A DNA stretch of 55,489 nucleotides, from assembly GCA_022792415.1 (NCBI GenBank), contig JAAWAY010000211.1, forward strand, positions 1 to 55,489, written 5' to 3'. This DNA comes from Eggerthellaceae bacterium (GTDB lineage Bacteria > Actinomycetota > Coriobacteriia > Coriobacteriales > Eggerthellaceae). The notes under the pieces are model-generated. The model searched no databases. It saw only the letters and a program-made list of their open reading frames with translations, and was not told where the DNA came from. A program made the position numbers and the translations under genes. The first letter of the stretch is position 1, and each line of letters opens with the position of its first letter. Below are positions 10,501 to 22,500 of the stretch, piece by piece.

Positions 10501-13500
10501 TCACGTTCTACCCGCAGGCCCCGGCCGGCACCGTGCCGTCCAAGCAGACGAAGAGCCTGGCCTACGACGACCTGCTGAGCGCCGGCTACGTCAACGCCGA
10601 CGGCAACATGGTCATCCCGTGGGACGAGTGGGGCCAGGGCTTCCTCACCAACGTGGTGGTCAAGTTTGACAGCATCGACGTCAACGCCGGCCTCATGGGC
10701 CGCACCATCCCGTCGGGCGCCGACGAGGCCACCGTCAACGGCATCATCCGCACGGGCGACTGCTACGTCGACCTGTGGGGCGAGGCCAACTCCGTCATGG
10801 ACATGCCGCTGTCCGCCTGGTTCGGCTGCAACTACGCCCAGGACGGCTGGCACTACCGCCTGGACGAGCCGCGCCAGCCCTACGGCGCCAACGTGGCCGG
10901 CTACGCCGAGTACGCGTGGGACGGCACGAACGAGGGCGTGTACGCCCACGGCACGTCCAACCGCTGGAAGGCCGGCTGGCCGAACGGCTGGACGCAGGGA
11001 ACCAACGCCGGCGGCATCTACAGCTGGGGTAACGGCTACACCCGCATCGGCGACTTCGTGAAGTACGGCTCGGACAACGGCACGGTGGGGCCGAACGACC
11101 TGCAGCATCCCGAGAGCTGGTATACCGCGGCGCGCGCCCCCATCTTCAAGCGCCTGATCGCCCAGTGGCAGAGCTACTGGCGCGGCGCCAACGTGTGGCA
11201 GTCCGGCGCGGCCACTGCGTGGATCTACGGCCGCCCCTACGAGGTGAACGAGCAGATCACCGCGCAGACGTTCATGCGCTCGACCGGTCCGGCGTCCGAC
11301 AGCGGCTACGGCGACACCGCCAGCGCCAACAACACGGGCACCGACCAGACCAACGGCAAGCTGCAGCGCAACAGCACGACGAACGCCTACTTCGAGGAGA
11401 CCGGCTCGGGCTTCCGCTTCACGCTGGCCAACGACACCGACTACCGCATGCGCAAGGCGTACTTCGCCACCGAGGCGCTGCCGTACCAGAAGTACGAGGG
11501 CAACCTGGTCAACTTCACCACGGAGTCCATCGTGCTGTCCAAGGGCCTGTTCAAGCAGGCGCAGCTGAAGGACCTCACGCTGTACTCCATGGCCTACGAT
11601 GCCGACGCCGACGCCACCACGCCGCAGACGACCGTGCTCGACGGTACCGACCTGCACGTGTTTGCCACCGACGCCACGGCGTCCGACCTGGTGGGCACCG
11701 AGGCGTGGTTCGACGACATCCAGATGGTGGACGGCGTGCTGACGGCCTACGACGCCGACGGCAACGTGACCATGTACCGCGACGCCGCGGGCAACGTGGT
11801 CATCAACAAAGCGCTGTGGGGCGGCCACTACTTCCTCAACCTGGAGACCCATATGCGCGACTTCGCGGCGCGCACCACCAACGCGAGCGGCGCCTTCATC
11901 GAGTTCTGGGGCACCGGCTCGTACCGCTGGCTTGAGCGCGACATGTACGCGACGTTCCGCACCGACTGGATCACCATGTGGTGGAACACCAACAACAAAG
12001 AGGACAGCGACCACGACAACTGCGACAACCACGGCACGCGCCTGCTCACCAACGACGCCAAGCGCGCGCTGACCACCGCCCCCAACGTGTCGGGCGGCTT
12101 CACGGGCACGTACTTCAAGGGCAACACGTACCTGCATGACTACACCTACGGCACCACCGAGTACCGCTACAACGTGTACAGCCAGGCCAAGGGCATCTCG
12201 GCCGCGCCCAGCAAGGCCACGTCGCTCAGCGGCAACGCCCCCTACACCACCACGGTGTCGGCGCGCCTGAACGTGGCCCTGCAGCCGGTGCGTCCCAACG
12301 TGGAGATGTGGGCCTACAAGGACGCCGCCCAGGCCAACCAGACGCACAGCCTGCTCACGGCCAAGTACGCCACCTCCGGCACCGCCAGCGCCGTGCCGTA
12401 CGTCACCACGCGCCGCTCGGCGGCGTGGGGTAGCGAGCCCAAGGCCTACTGGCAGGACGAGCACGTGGGCTACCGCGCGGTGGTCACCAACAACTCCATC
12501 TACGGCATGACCCACGGCGCGCGCATCACCATCGGCGACATCAACCCGGTGTCGGACACGGCCGCGCCCGCGCTGCTGCAGAACGCCGGCTTCCGCACCA
12601 CCAACCTCACGCTGTCGCGTGAGCTGTACGACGCCGGCCAGAAGCCGGTGGTGGACGATGAGGGCAAGCCGACGGGCGCCACGGAGAACACCATCAAGTC
12701 CATCACGCTGCGCTGGTACGTGCAGGGCGCCAAGGCCAACGTGCAGCGCCAGAGCACGACGTGGAACAAGAGCACCTACGACACGACGCGCACGCTCAAC
12801 ATCACCGGCACCTCCAGCCTGCTGGGCACGAAGGTGTACACCACCACCTACACCGGTGACCAGGTGGCCAAGTGGTTCACCGACGGCACCGACCTGACGC
12901 AGGATGTGGACCAGGGCGACGGCACCACCGCGACCGAGCCCGTGGAGGGCACCACCGACTACGTGCCCGGCGCGGGCGAGACCGTCACCACCATCGGCGG
13001 CATCAAGCGCAACAACGACGGCGACGTCACGCTGACGAGCGAGAAGTGGCTCGGCGGCGACCTGGCCGGCGTCATCATCGACTACGGCTACTTCCAGAAG
13101 GAGCTGACGGGCACCGACGCCTACGTCGACTTCTTCGGCTACACCATCGACTCGCCCGATGCCGACAAGCGCCGCGAGGTGACGGACACCTGGTGCATCA
13201 ACGACGGCTGGGAGGCCGACGACGGCTACGACGTGACGCAGTTCTGGGATTGGTACTACAACATCGTCAAGCTGCCCACGGAGTTCCGCACCACCTACAA
13301 GGTGCCCGAGTGGAACTATCTGTACAACGGGTCGGACTACGGCACGGGTCGCGTGCCCAACCAGTACAACGCCTACACGGCCAACAAGTTCAGCGAGCTG
13401 ACCAACACGCGCGACTGGGGCGAGCTGTACGCGCACACCCCCGCGTCCAGCCAGAAGGTGACGGCCAAGAGCTACTTCGTGGACGCCGCCACCCCCATGG

Positions 13501-16500
13501 GCAGCGTGGGCACCATCCTGAGCGTGGGCAACACCGGCAACGACTCCACCACCGCGTACTTCCGCTACTACGGCGCGGGCTGGCGCTTCGGCTACACCAA
13601 CTACGCCAACCCCACGGTGGTGCAGGCCAACAACAACTACCCGAGCCTCACGGGCGGCAAGAGCACGTGGGATCCGGACTCCTACGTGTACGACCGCGAC
13701 TACGAGATGTTCGACAGCACCATCACCGTGGGCGTCATGCCCGCCGAGAAGGTGCCGGACGGCACGGCCGCCAACACCGTGGACGAGCGTGACGACTACG
13801 ACAACGCCTGGCGCTCGTTCGACGCGCGCTACCTGAGCCTGTCCGTGGGCCTGCTCGACGCGGCTACGTGGAGCAAGCTGGGCACCACGCGCGGCAACGC
13901 CGTGAAGACCATCACCATCGAGGCCTACCCGCGTCCTGCCGCCGACGGCGACGGTGACGACGATGCGACGGGCGGGGATGACCCCGACCCCGACCCAGGG
14001 GTGACGGTCACCACCGAAACCCTGGCCGACGGCACCGTGCAGGAGACGACCACCCGCGCCGACGGCACCACAGTGGTCAAGCGCACCGCCACCGACGGGA
14101 CGGTGACCATGGCGTACACCTACACGCTGGCCACCGCCGCGTCCTACGCCAAGGCCGCGGGCGCCGGCTATGACGCCGACAACAACCTGGCACTGCCGAG
14201 CGCGCTGTGGGAGGACGGCTACTTCACCAAGCTGACCGTGGAGCTGGCGCACTTCAACGCCGGCGTGAACGAGGATGACGACGCCGCCATCGACGTGCTG
14301 GGCCGCACGGACGTGTCCCAGAAGAACATCACGCTGACGTCCAACTTCAACACGAGCTACGGCAAGAACCCCTCCATCGACGGGTTCACCACCCCGGCGG
14401 AGTGGGATCACCGCGACGACCGCTACGGCCGCTGGGGCAACGCCATCAACACCGGCTCGGCCCAGACCGTGCAGGCCGACAGCGACGGCACGCGCAACAA
14501 CCATGTGAACCGCGCGCTCACGCTGGACAAGAACGGCAACCAGGCACTGCCCTTCAAGACGCTGGGAAGCACCCTGTACGGCTACAGCTACCTCAACCGC
14601 TCCAACGGCATGGACATCGAGGACAAGGCCACCCTGGTGAGTCAGATCGACCCCATCAAGCCCGACGTGCTGGGCGAGACGTTCCTGGGCGCCCCGCGCC
14701 CCGGCACCGACCGCGACGCCCTGGCATGGGACGGCAGCGAGAAGGAAGAGGACCCGGGCAAGTACTACGCCGACAAGGAGCTGGAGACCCTCATGGGCTC
14801 GCCCACGTCCGGCTGGCGCCTGAGCCTGACCAACACGTCCAACTACAGCATGGACCACGCGCGCCTGAGCGTGGGCCCCATCTACTCCGAGTACGTGGAC
14901 GGCGTGTGGCGCGGCTTCGACGTGGAGAACCTGTACCTGAGCACCGACGCCCTGGCAGCGGTGCTGGCCGGCAAGATCGCCGAGAAGAACGGCTACGACT
15001 TCGGTGACAACCTGGAAGCCATCGGCGGCTACGACGTCCAGACGTTCGCCAAGGCCAAGACCGAGTTCGCCAAGCTGAGCGTCGATGACGTGAAGGCGAT
15101 GCTGGCCGGCTACACGGTGGACCTGTACGCCGTGGACCGCAGCGACAAGACGGTCATCGCCGACCCGAACGCCGCGCGTCCCACCGCCAAGACGCCCACG
15201 ACGCCCAGCGTCACGCTCAACCTGGCCGACTACGTGGTGGAAGAGGACATCTACGTCGGCGACACCGACACGCCCACGGGCAATAAGCGCATCGTGCTCA
15301 ACATCCCGTCCGACGCGTGGAACGGCGCCGACGACTACCTGCTGAAGGCCGTGTACCACCTGCCCGGCTTCGCGTCCAACGTGCCCGGGTTCACCACCGA
15401 CGACACCCCGTCGAAGAACCCCTTCGGCAACGACGTGTACCTGGACGTGTACGGCGCTCCCACGCGCGCTACCACCATGCGCCTGAACGCCACGCTCAGC
15501 ACCGAGTACAAGACGGAGAGCTGGAACCAGAACACCTCCACGCGCACCACCGACACCGACTACTCGACCATGCTGCCCCTGACGGCCGAGCCGGCCATCC
15601 GCACCACGTTCAACTGGACGGGCGGCGAGTCCAACGAGAGCCACCTGGGCGTCACCATGGTGGAGCGCGGCTACACCGATTCCGACGGCAACTCCACCGA
15701 CCGCAACACCTACAATGCCACCACCAGCTACGTGCCCTACCGCTGGGGCGAGGGCCCGCTGGTGGACGCCAACGACCCCACCACCGAGACCGAGTGGGCG
15801 TGGTACGAGTACATCCTGGAGAACGCCACGCGCTCCACGGCCGAGAACGGCTACTACGACCTGGTGCTGAACAACGCGTCGGGCACCGCCGCCGATCCGC
15901 GCGGGTTCGTGCCCAAGCGCCTGGAGATCGACGGCTACCAGCGCTACTCCACCGAGGGCCGTCGCCCCGTGCTGACCAAGGACGACTTCGCCGCCAACCC
16001 CAACGTGCCCTACACGTGGGGCAACCGCGCCGGCACCATCGGCGAGCTGTGGATCTTCGGCGCCAACCAGACGGTGTACCACGACAACGACGACCACACC
16101 ATCGCCGAGGCCACGCCCATGGCCAAGATCCCGCTGACGAACGACTTCCTGGAGCAGTACCTGGGCAACACCGTCAAGGGCGAGCAGGGCACGCTCATCC
16201 TGCCGCTGGACGAGGCCACCCTCACGCCGTACCTCACCCCGGGCGCCACGCTGGCCCCCATCGGCACCGTGCGCCTGGTGTACAACAGCATGGCCGCCAA
16301 CCTGGTGTGGAACGCCGACGAGAGCAAGGACACGTCGTTCACGGCGCGCCTGTACGGCGACGTGCGCACCCACGGCGTGCGCAGCTCGGTGACCGACCAG
16401 ACCAGCTGGTCCAACCAGATGTCGTCCACCACGGCGTACTTCCCGCTGTCGTCCTACTACGGCAACATCAACCGCACCACCGAGTGCAAGGTGAACATCG

Positions 16501-19500
16501 CCAGCTACTACGCCACCACCACGTCCACGGCGTTCAAGGGCGCCAACGTGCGCCCCAACGCGGGCACGGCGGCCAGCAACTCCACCATCGAGGACGTGCA
16601 GGCCACCACCACCAACGGCGGCACGCGCCAGCCCCTGGTGGCCGTGGATGACGGCAACTACCCCTACATCCGCAACAACAAGAGCATCGCCGACGGCGCC
16701 CGCGCCGTGGTGGAGGTGGCCAACAAGGCCGACGAGTCGGGCTACAGCTTCACGTACCGCAACTCCACGCGTGCCCGCTCCGACGAGGCCACCATCACCA
16801 TGCGCATCGACTCGGTGTCGATGAAGGCGCGCCAGATGCTGACGGGCGCCTACAGCGACGACGCCGACCTGGACACCAACGGCTACTTCATCAACCGCGG
16901 CGTCGTGCGCGGGTTCCAGACCAAGACGCTCGACTTCAGCTCGGCGCTCTTGGCCATGGGCAAGCTGGAGAACGCGGAGCTGACGTTCCTGCAGCCCAAC
17001 GGCGCCAAGTTCACGCTGCGCCTGAGCCCCGCCTTCCTGAGCGGCGCCGGCATCAAGAACCCCAACGGCAGCTACACCATCGACTTCGCCCGCACGTGGG
17101 GCACCACGCTCGTGCGCGACCTGGTGACGTCCACCGACCTGGCGGGCAGCAGCTGGGGCACCACGCTGGCCACCGACTGGACGGCCACGCCCTACACCAT
17201 CGCCGACTGCTACCTGTACCAGGTTGACCTCAACTACGCCTCGCTCGAGCCCAGCTGGCGCCCGACCAACCAGCTGGAGAAGGCTGACGCCGCGGCTGAC
17301 GCCAAGGGCTACCTGACGGTGAAGGCCACGGGCAAGACCGACTGGTACAACGCCGAGGGCAACGTCGACACCAACAAGCACACGCACAACGGCGTGACGC
17401 AGGACCGCTGCCAGTCGCAGTACTTCACCACGTACTACAGCAACGGCACGCGCTACAACAACTACTACCCGCACAACAACACGCTGCACACCTCGCTGCA
17501 CCTCACCCAGAAGGGCGTCAACGACACGCGCGCCCTGGTGGAGAAGTGCGCTGCCATCTCGGTGCCGCGCCCGCGCATGGAGGTGCACAGCTACATCCAG
17601 TACGGCCAGGCCGACTACACCGAGCAGAGCCGCTCCGATTCCAGCAACACCGATGGCAACCGCACCGAGGTGACGGTGCCCTACGCCAAGACGTTCAGCT
17701 TCCGCGCGCAGCTGCGCAACGAGCCGCGCTCGGGTGACAAGGCGTACTCCAAGCTGGACGACGTGGACGTGACCATCAGCTACCCGCTGGAGTTCGAGGC
17801 CAACATCCTGTCGAGCGGCGGCACCAGCAACAACAAGATGAGCACGTGGACGGGCTTCCACCCCATCCAGACCACCATCTCGGGCTCGTTCATCAAGACG
17901 TTCGCCAACTATGACGGCGTCATCCCCGGCACGGGGCCGCAGTACGGCTCCACCGTGGGCAAGATCCGCATCTACGGCTACACCAAGGCCAACGTCACCA
18001 ACGCCAAGAACCTCTCCTCCGACCCGAACTACGCCCAGAGCAAGATCGTCCTCAAGCCCTACTTCGACGCCACCACCGGCGCGCTGCTGGGCTGGGAGGC
18101 CGAGAAGGTGGCCTCCGGCGCCACCGTCGGCGTGGGCACCAAGTTCCCGCTCGAGCCGGTTTCCGGCGACTTCGTCCTGTCCGAGGATGACGTCTACGAG
18201 ATGGGCATCGAGATCCCCACGACGTTCCAGCTGCTGTCCTGGAAGGCCATGAATGAGGATCCGTGGAACTACGCTGACCAGAACATCGTGGTGCAGGGCT
18301 ACACCGACACCTACTTCGAGCGCCAGCGCACCATCCGCGTGACCACCCAGAACCACCTGGACGGGTTCCGCGAGAGCCCGCTCGACCTGCCGCTGTTCAC
18401 GTCGGGCCAGCCGCTCGTGACGGGCAGCGTGTACGGCAACGCCAACACCGTGGCCGACAACTACATCGTGTCCTACACCGACAGCTCGCTGTACTTCGTG
18501 TCCAAGATGTACTACGACGCCGTGAGCCGCGCCGCCTACGCCGACGTGGTGAGCGGCCAGGCCGTCGTGGACAAGAACGATCAGGATTCCAACAAGCCGC
18601 CGGTGGAGCAGGCCGAGGGCAAGCGCTACGAGCTGGCCGCCGACGGCGACGCCACCGTCGACACGCTGTACCGCTTCGTCGAGAGCAAGGTGTCCAACGG
18701 CTACACCGCCATCCCGGCCGACCAGCTGGGCAGCTACGTGTACGGCGATGACGTGGCCGAGGCTGGCCGCACCAAGGTGTACTTCCTGCAGCCCGCCGAG
18801 CCGGGCGTGGAGGGATCCGTCGACCGCTACGTGGAGGTGACGCTCAACGCGGCCGCCGACGGCAACGGCTACACGTACTCCATCGGCAACGTCACGCTGC
18901 CCGCCACCGGGCTCACGTTCTACACCTATGACGCCGCGCTCATCTCCGACGGCTACGAGGTGGTGCCCTCGGGCAGCATCGCCAGCTACCTGACCAACGG
19001 CGAGCAGCTGTTCGCCGCGACGGCGGACGGCTACGACCCGGTGAAGCTGGTGAAGGGCGAGACCCAGGAGGACGGCTCGTACGACATCACCTACTGGGTG
19101 ATGGGCGACACGCTGGAGAACGCCAGCGACGCCGAGAAGGCCACGGCCAAGTGGATCCTGCGCAACGGCAACTACGACATCACGGTGACCTACGCCGTGA
19201 GCGACCCCGAGAAGGACTCGTCGGGCAACATCATCACGGCCGCGGTGCCCAAGGACTACGTGGTCAGCGTCACCGAGGACCAGGCGCCCACCGCGGAGAC
19301 CCGCGGCAAGGTGACCGTGGTGGTGTCGCTGGGCACCACCGAGGAGCAGCCCAAGACCGACCCGATGGACGACTTCGTCGGCCTGACCGAGGCGGCTGCC
19401 CGTGCCGGCATCAACGCGCTGACCGACTACGAGGTGCAGGCTGACGTCAAGTACGAGTACAGCAGCACGGTGCCCCAGGGCAACGTCATCGCCATCACCA

Positions 19501-22500
19501 CGACGAGCACGCGCCTGGAGCAGGACGCCAACGGCAAGGACGTGCTGGTCAACATCGTGCAGCTGACGGTGTCGCTGGGCGTGTACGTCAAGGGCGAGTT
19601 CGACGACTACCTGAAGATGACGCCCGCAGACGCCCGCACGGCGCTCATCGCTGCCGGCTACGAGCTGAACCCCACCGTCTACGAGGGCAACGACGCCATG
19701 AAGGTGGATGAGATCATCCGCATCGTCAAGGACGGCGACGCCTACGACGAGACGGTCGAGGTGGACGACCTGACCAAGCCCATCGAGGACGAGGACGGCA
19801 ACCCCGTCCTGGACGACGACGGCAACCCCACCTTCGAGAAGAAGACCGAGATCATCCACCATGACACCCAGGTGCACCTGGTGGTGTGCTCGGGCAAGAC
19901 GCCCCAGACCCAGGAGAAGGAGCGCTTCGCGGGCTACAAGAACCAGCCGCGCCAGGACGTGCTGGACGCGCTGGCCGCGCTCAACTACACCGTGGCCGAC
20001 GCCGACATCATCGAGCAGCAGGACGACCTGGTGGACGCCGGCATGGTCATCAGCGTGGAGCGCCTGGGCGCCTTCAGCGACGACGAGGACGACCGCGGTG
20101 CCGTGCGCGTGACCGTGTCCACGGGGCTCACCCCCGCGGGCGAGCGCGCGCGCCTGTTCAACGAGTGCGTGGGCCTGACCGAGGAGGAGGCCCGCACGCT
20201 GCTGACCGAGGGCGGCTACACGCCCAAGTCCGAGGTGGGCTATGAGGCGAGCGACGACATCGTGAACGAGGAGGGCGAGGTCACCTCGCCGGCCATCGCC
20301 GCCAACCACGTGGTGTGCATCCACGTCATCGACGCCGACGGCAACGAGGTGACGGGCGACGACGTCCCGCTGGGGCTGAGCACCGTCAAGATCATCCTGT
20401 CGTCGGGCCCGAGCGATGGCGAGGGGTCGAGCGGCACCATCAGCGGCGCCCTGAGCGGCCAGCCGACGAACCTAGTTGACAAGACGGTGGCCACGCGCAC
20501 CGACCTGGACACTGGTACGCCCGAGACCGCCCGTTTCACCAACTACAACTCCGGGTCGAACGACGGCCACCACCAGGGGCATTCGAGCTGCTGGGGATCG
20601 TCGGCCGACGAGGGTTCGGGCGACCTGGCCATCGGCTACAAGGCCCAGGGCTCGTTCCTGACCGACTTCCGCCAGGTGAACACGTACCCCAACGCCCGCG
20701 GCATGGGCAACACCACCACGCCCTACCCCGAGGGCACCACCTACATGCAGCAGGGCAACTCGGGCTACTGGACCAGCATCTGCACCACGTGCAACAACTG
20801 GGCCTACCATGACCGCACGTTCCACTGGATGTACGGCAGCCTGAACAACAACGCCACGGGCAACATGCGCCGCATCTACCACTACAACTACGGCTACTAC
20901 AACCAGTACCACAGCTGCACCGAGTACGAGGACAACAGCTCTACGACGCTGTACAACAACAGCGCCACGAGCGGCAACCCGCACTACGAGTCGGTGGGCT
21001 CCGTGACGTACAACACCGGCGCGCACCTGACCATGACCCAGAAGCTGCAGGGCGACGGCTTCGACGCGTACTACGTCAAGATCAAGCGCCAGGCGCTGCC
21101 CTACATCGACAAGGTCACGGTGAACTACCGCAGCGGTGAGTCTCTGGTTGTCAAAGGCGCTGATATTCGCGCTGAGTACATCCGCGAGCTGACCGACGGC
21201 GATGATGTGTACACGTCGGTGCAGCGCGACCAGGACGGCAACTACTACTTCCGCCTGAACCTGCTGGCCCGCGACGCCAACGGCAAGCCGGTGGTGTCCT
21301 TCGGCATCGACAACAACGCCGCTTACCGCGATACGTTCAACGACTACAAGCAGGGCATGGACATCGACTACGTGTCGAACATCGTCTACGACCTCAACAT
21401 CAACCAGGGCACGCTCGACAGCGACGGCAACGCGCTGCCGGCCGACTACGGCAAGTGGTTCGGCGACCGCCAGACCGACCCGGCCGCGTGGGTGCGGCTC
21501 ATGTCGTTCGAGGTGACGGGCCGCTTCGTCAAGGCCGGTTCCTACAACTCCGACGGCACGTACGCTCCGGCCACCGTGACGGCCACCACCGAGACGGCCA
21601 TGACCATCGGCGGCAAGTACTCCGGCACGAACTACCGGCACCCGGCCGCCCAGCGCTACGACTCGCCAAACCAGCGCTACAACGGCACCAACGCCAACGA
21701 CACGTCGAGCAACGAGTACGGCCGCGGCACGTGGTCGTACGCCAACTACCACCGCAACGGCGCCTGCCACAACACCAGCTGGTACCACAACGGCTGCGGC
21801 TGGCACGGCCACCACACGCACTACTACAGCTTCGACGAGGGCAAGATGCGCCACCTGCGCACGAGCGTGCGCTTCCTCACCTACGAGAGCCGCAACTACG
21901 TGCGCAAGTCGGTCACCCGCGATGCGGGCAGCCTGGGCGTGACAGGTAACACCTACAACTCGTCCAACAACTCTGACCAGCGCGTGTTCGCCGGCGATGA
22001 GGCGTTCTATATGTCGCTGTACCGCTACCCGGCGGGCTGGAACTCCACCAGCTACAGCGAGCACGACTACCGCCCGTGGGCGGGCTACCAGTCGGCGGCC
22101 GACAACATCCGCATCACCGACACGCTGCCCACGGTGTACCCCGACAAGGACATCGAGTACTTCGGCTTCGTGGGCACGGGCCTCAAGTTCTTCAAGGGTG
22201 CCACCAACGGCGCGAGCAACGACAACAGCAGCATCTGGGCGCACCTGAACCCGGTCACCAACCTGGCGGCCCAGGAGCGTTCGGCCAACTTCGACAAGGT
22301 GTACATCACCCTGCGCACCACCAAGTGGGCCGAGCAGGCCGACACGTCGGTGTGGCCCAACGGCTGGGCGCCCGACAGCACGGGCGACCGCACCATCCGC
22401 ATCCGCAAGAACAACATGTACCTGGTGAACGCCGACGGCACGGAGACCATGGTCGACGAGCACCTGCAGGCGCTCGGCAACGCCCAGGCCGCCGGCGCGG

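Larger units (their letters stand above)
6501..17250 (+). repeat. Tandem block of eleven diverged ~1 kb units (Gly-aromatic-Arg core)
   Basis: Each unit has a half-module starting (S/A)G(Y/W/F)(R/K)(F/I/A) followed by a strand and Thr/Ser-Asn, then a second strand of the type LTIG, then a phrase like LSxGLL before another strand. The core motif begins at 6513, 7287, 8232, 9189, 10224, 11403, 12465, 13572, 14808, 15846 (degenerate) and 16737, a spacing of 774-1236 bases (about 340 residues on average). A second half-module follows in most units: W-x-x-x-F-L-x-N-V, an FN-containing strand and then FVEL(W/R)GKT-like residues, as at 6842, 8727, 10630, 11815, 13045, 14208 and 15315. Units are strongly diverged, so this is an old expansion. 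No named family is recognised. Confidence 0.75.

Noticed and set aside
8895-20324. Minus-strand open frame of 3,809 codons
   Set aside because: Same antisense register and composition; its stop is simply the complement of a sense TCA at 8895-8897.
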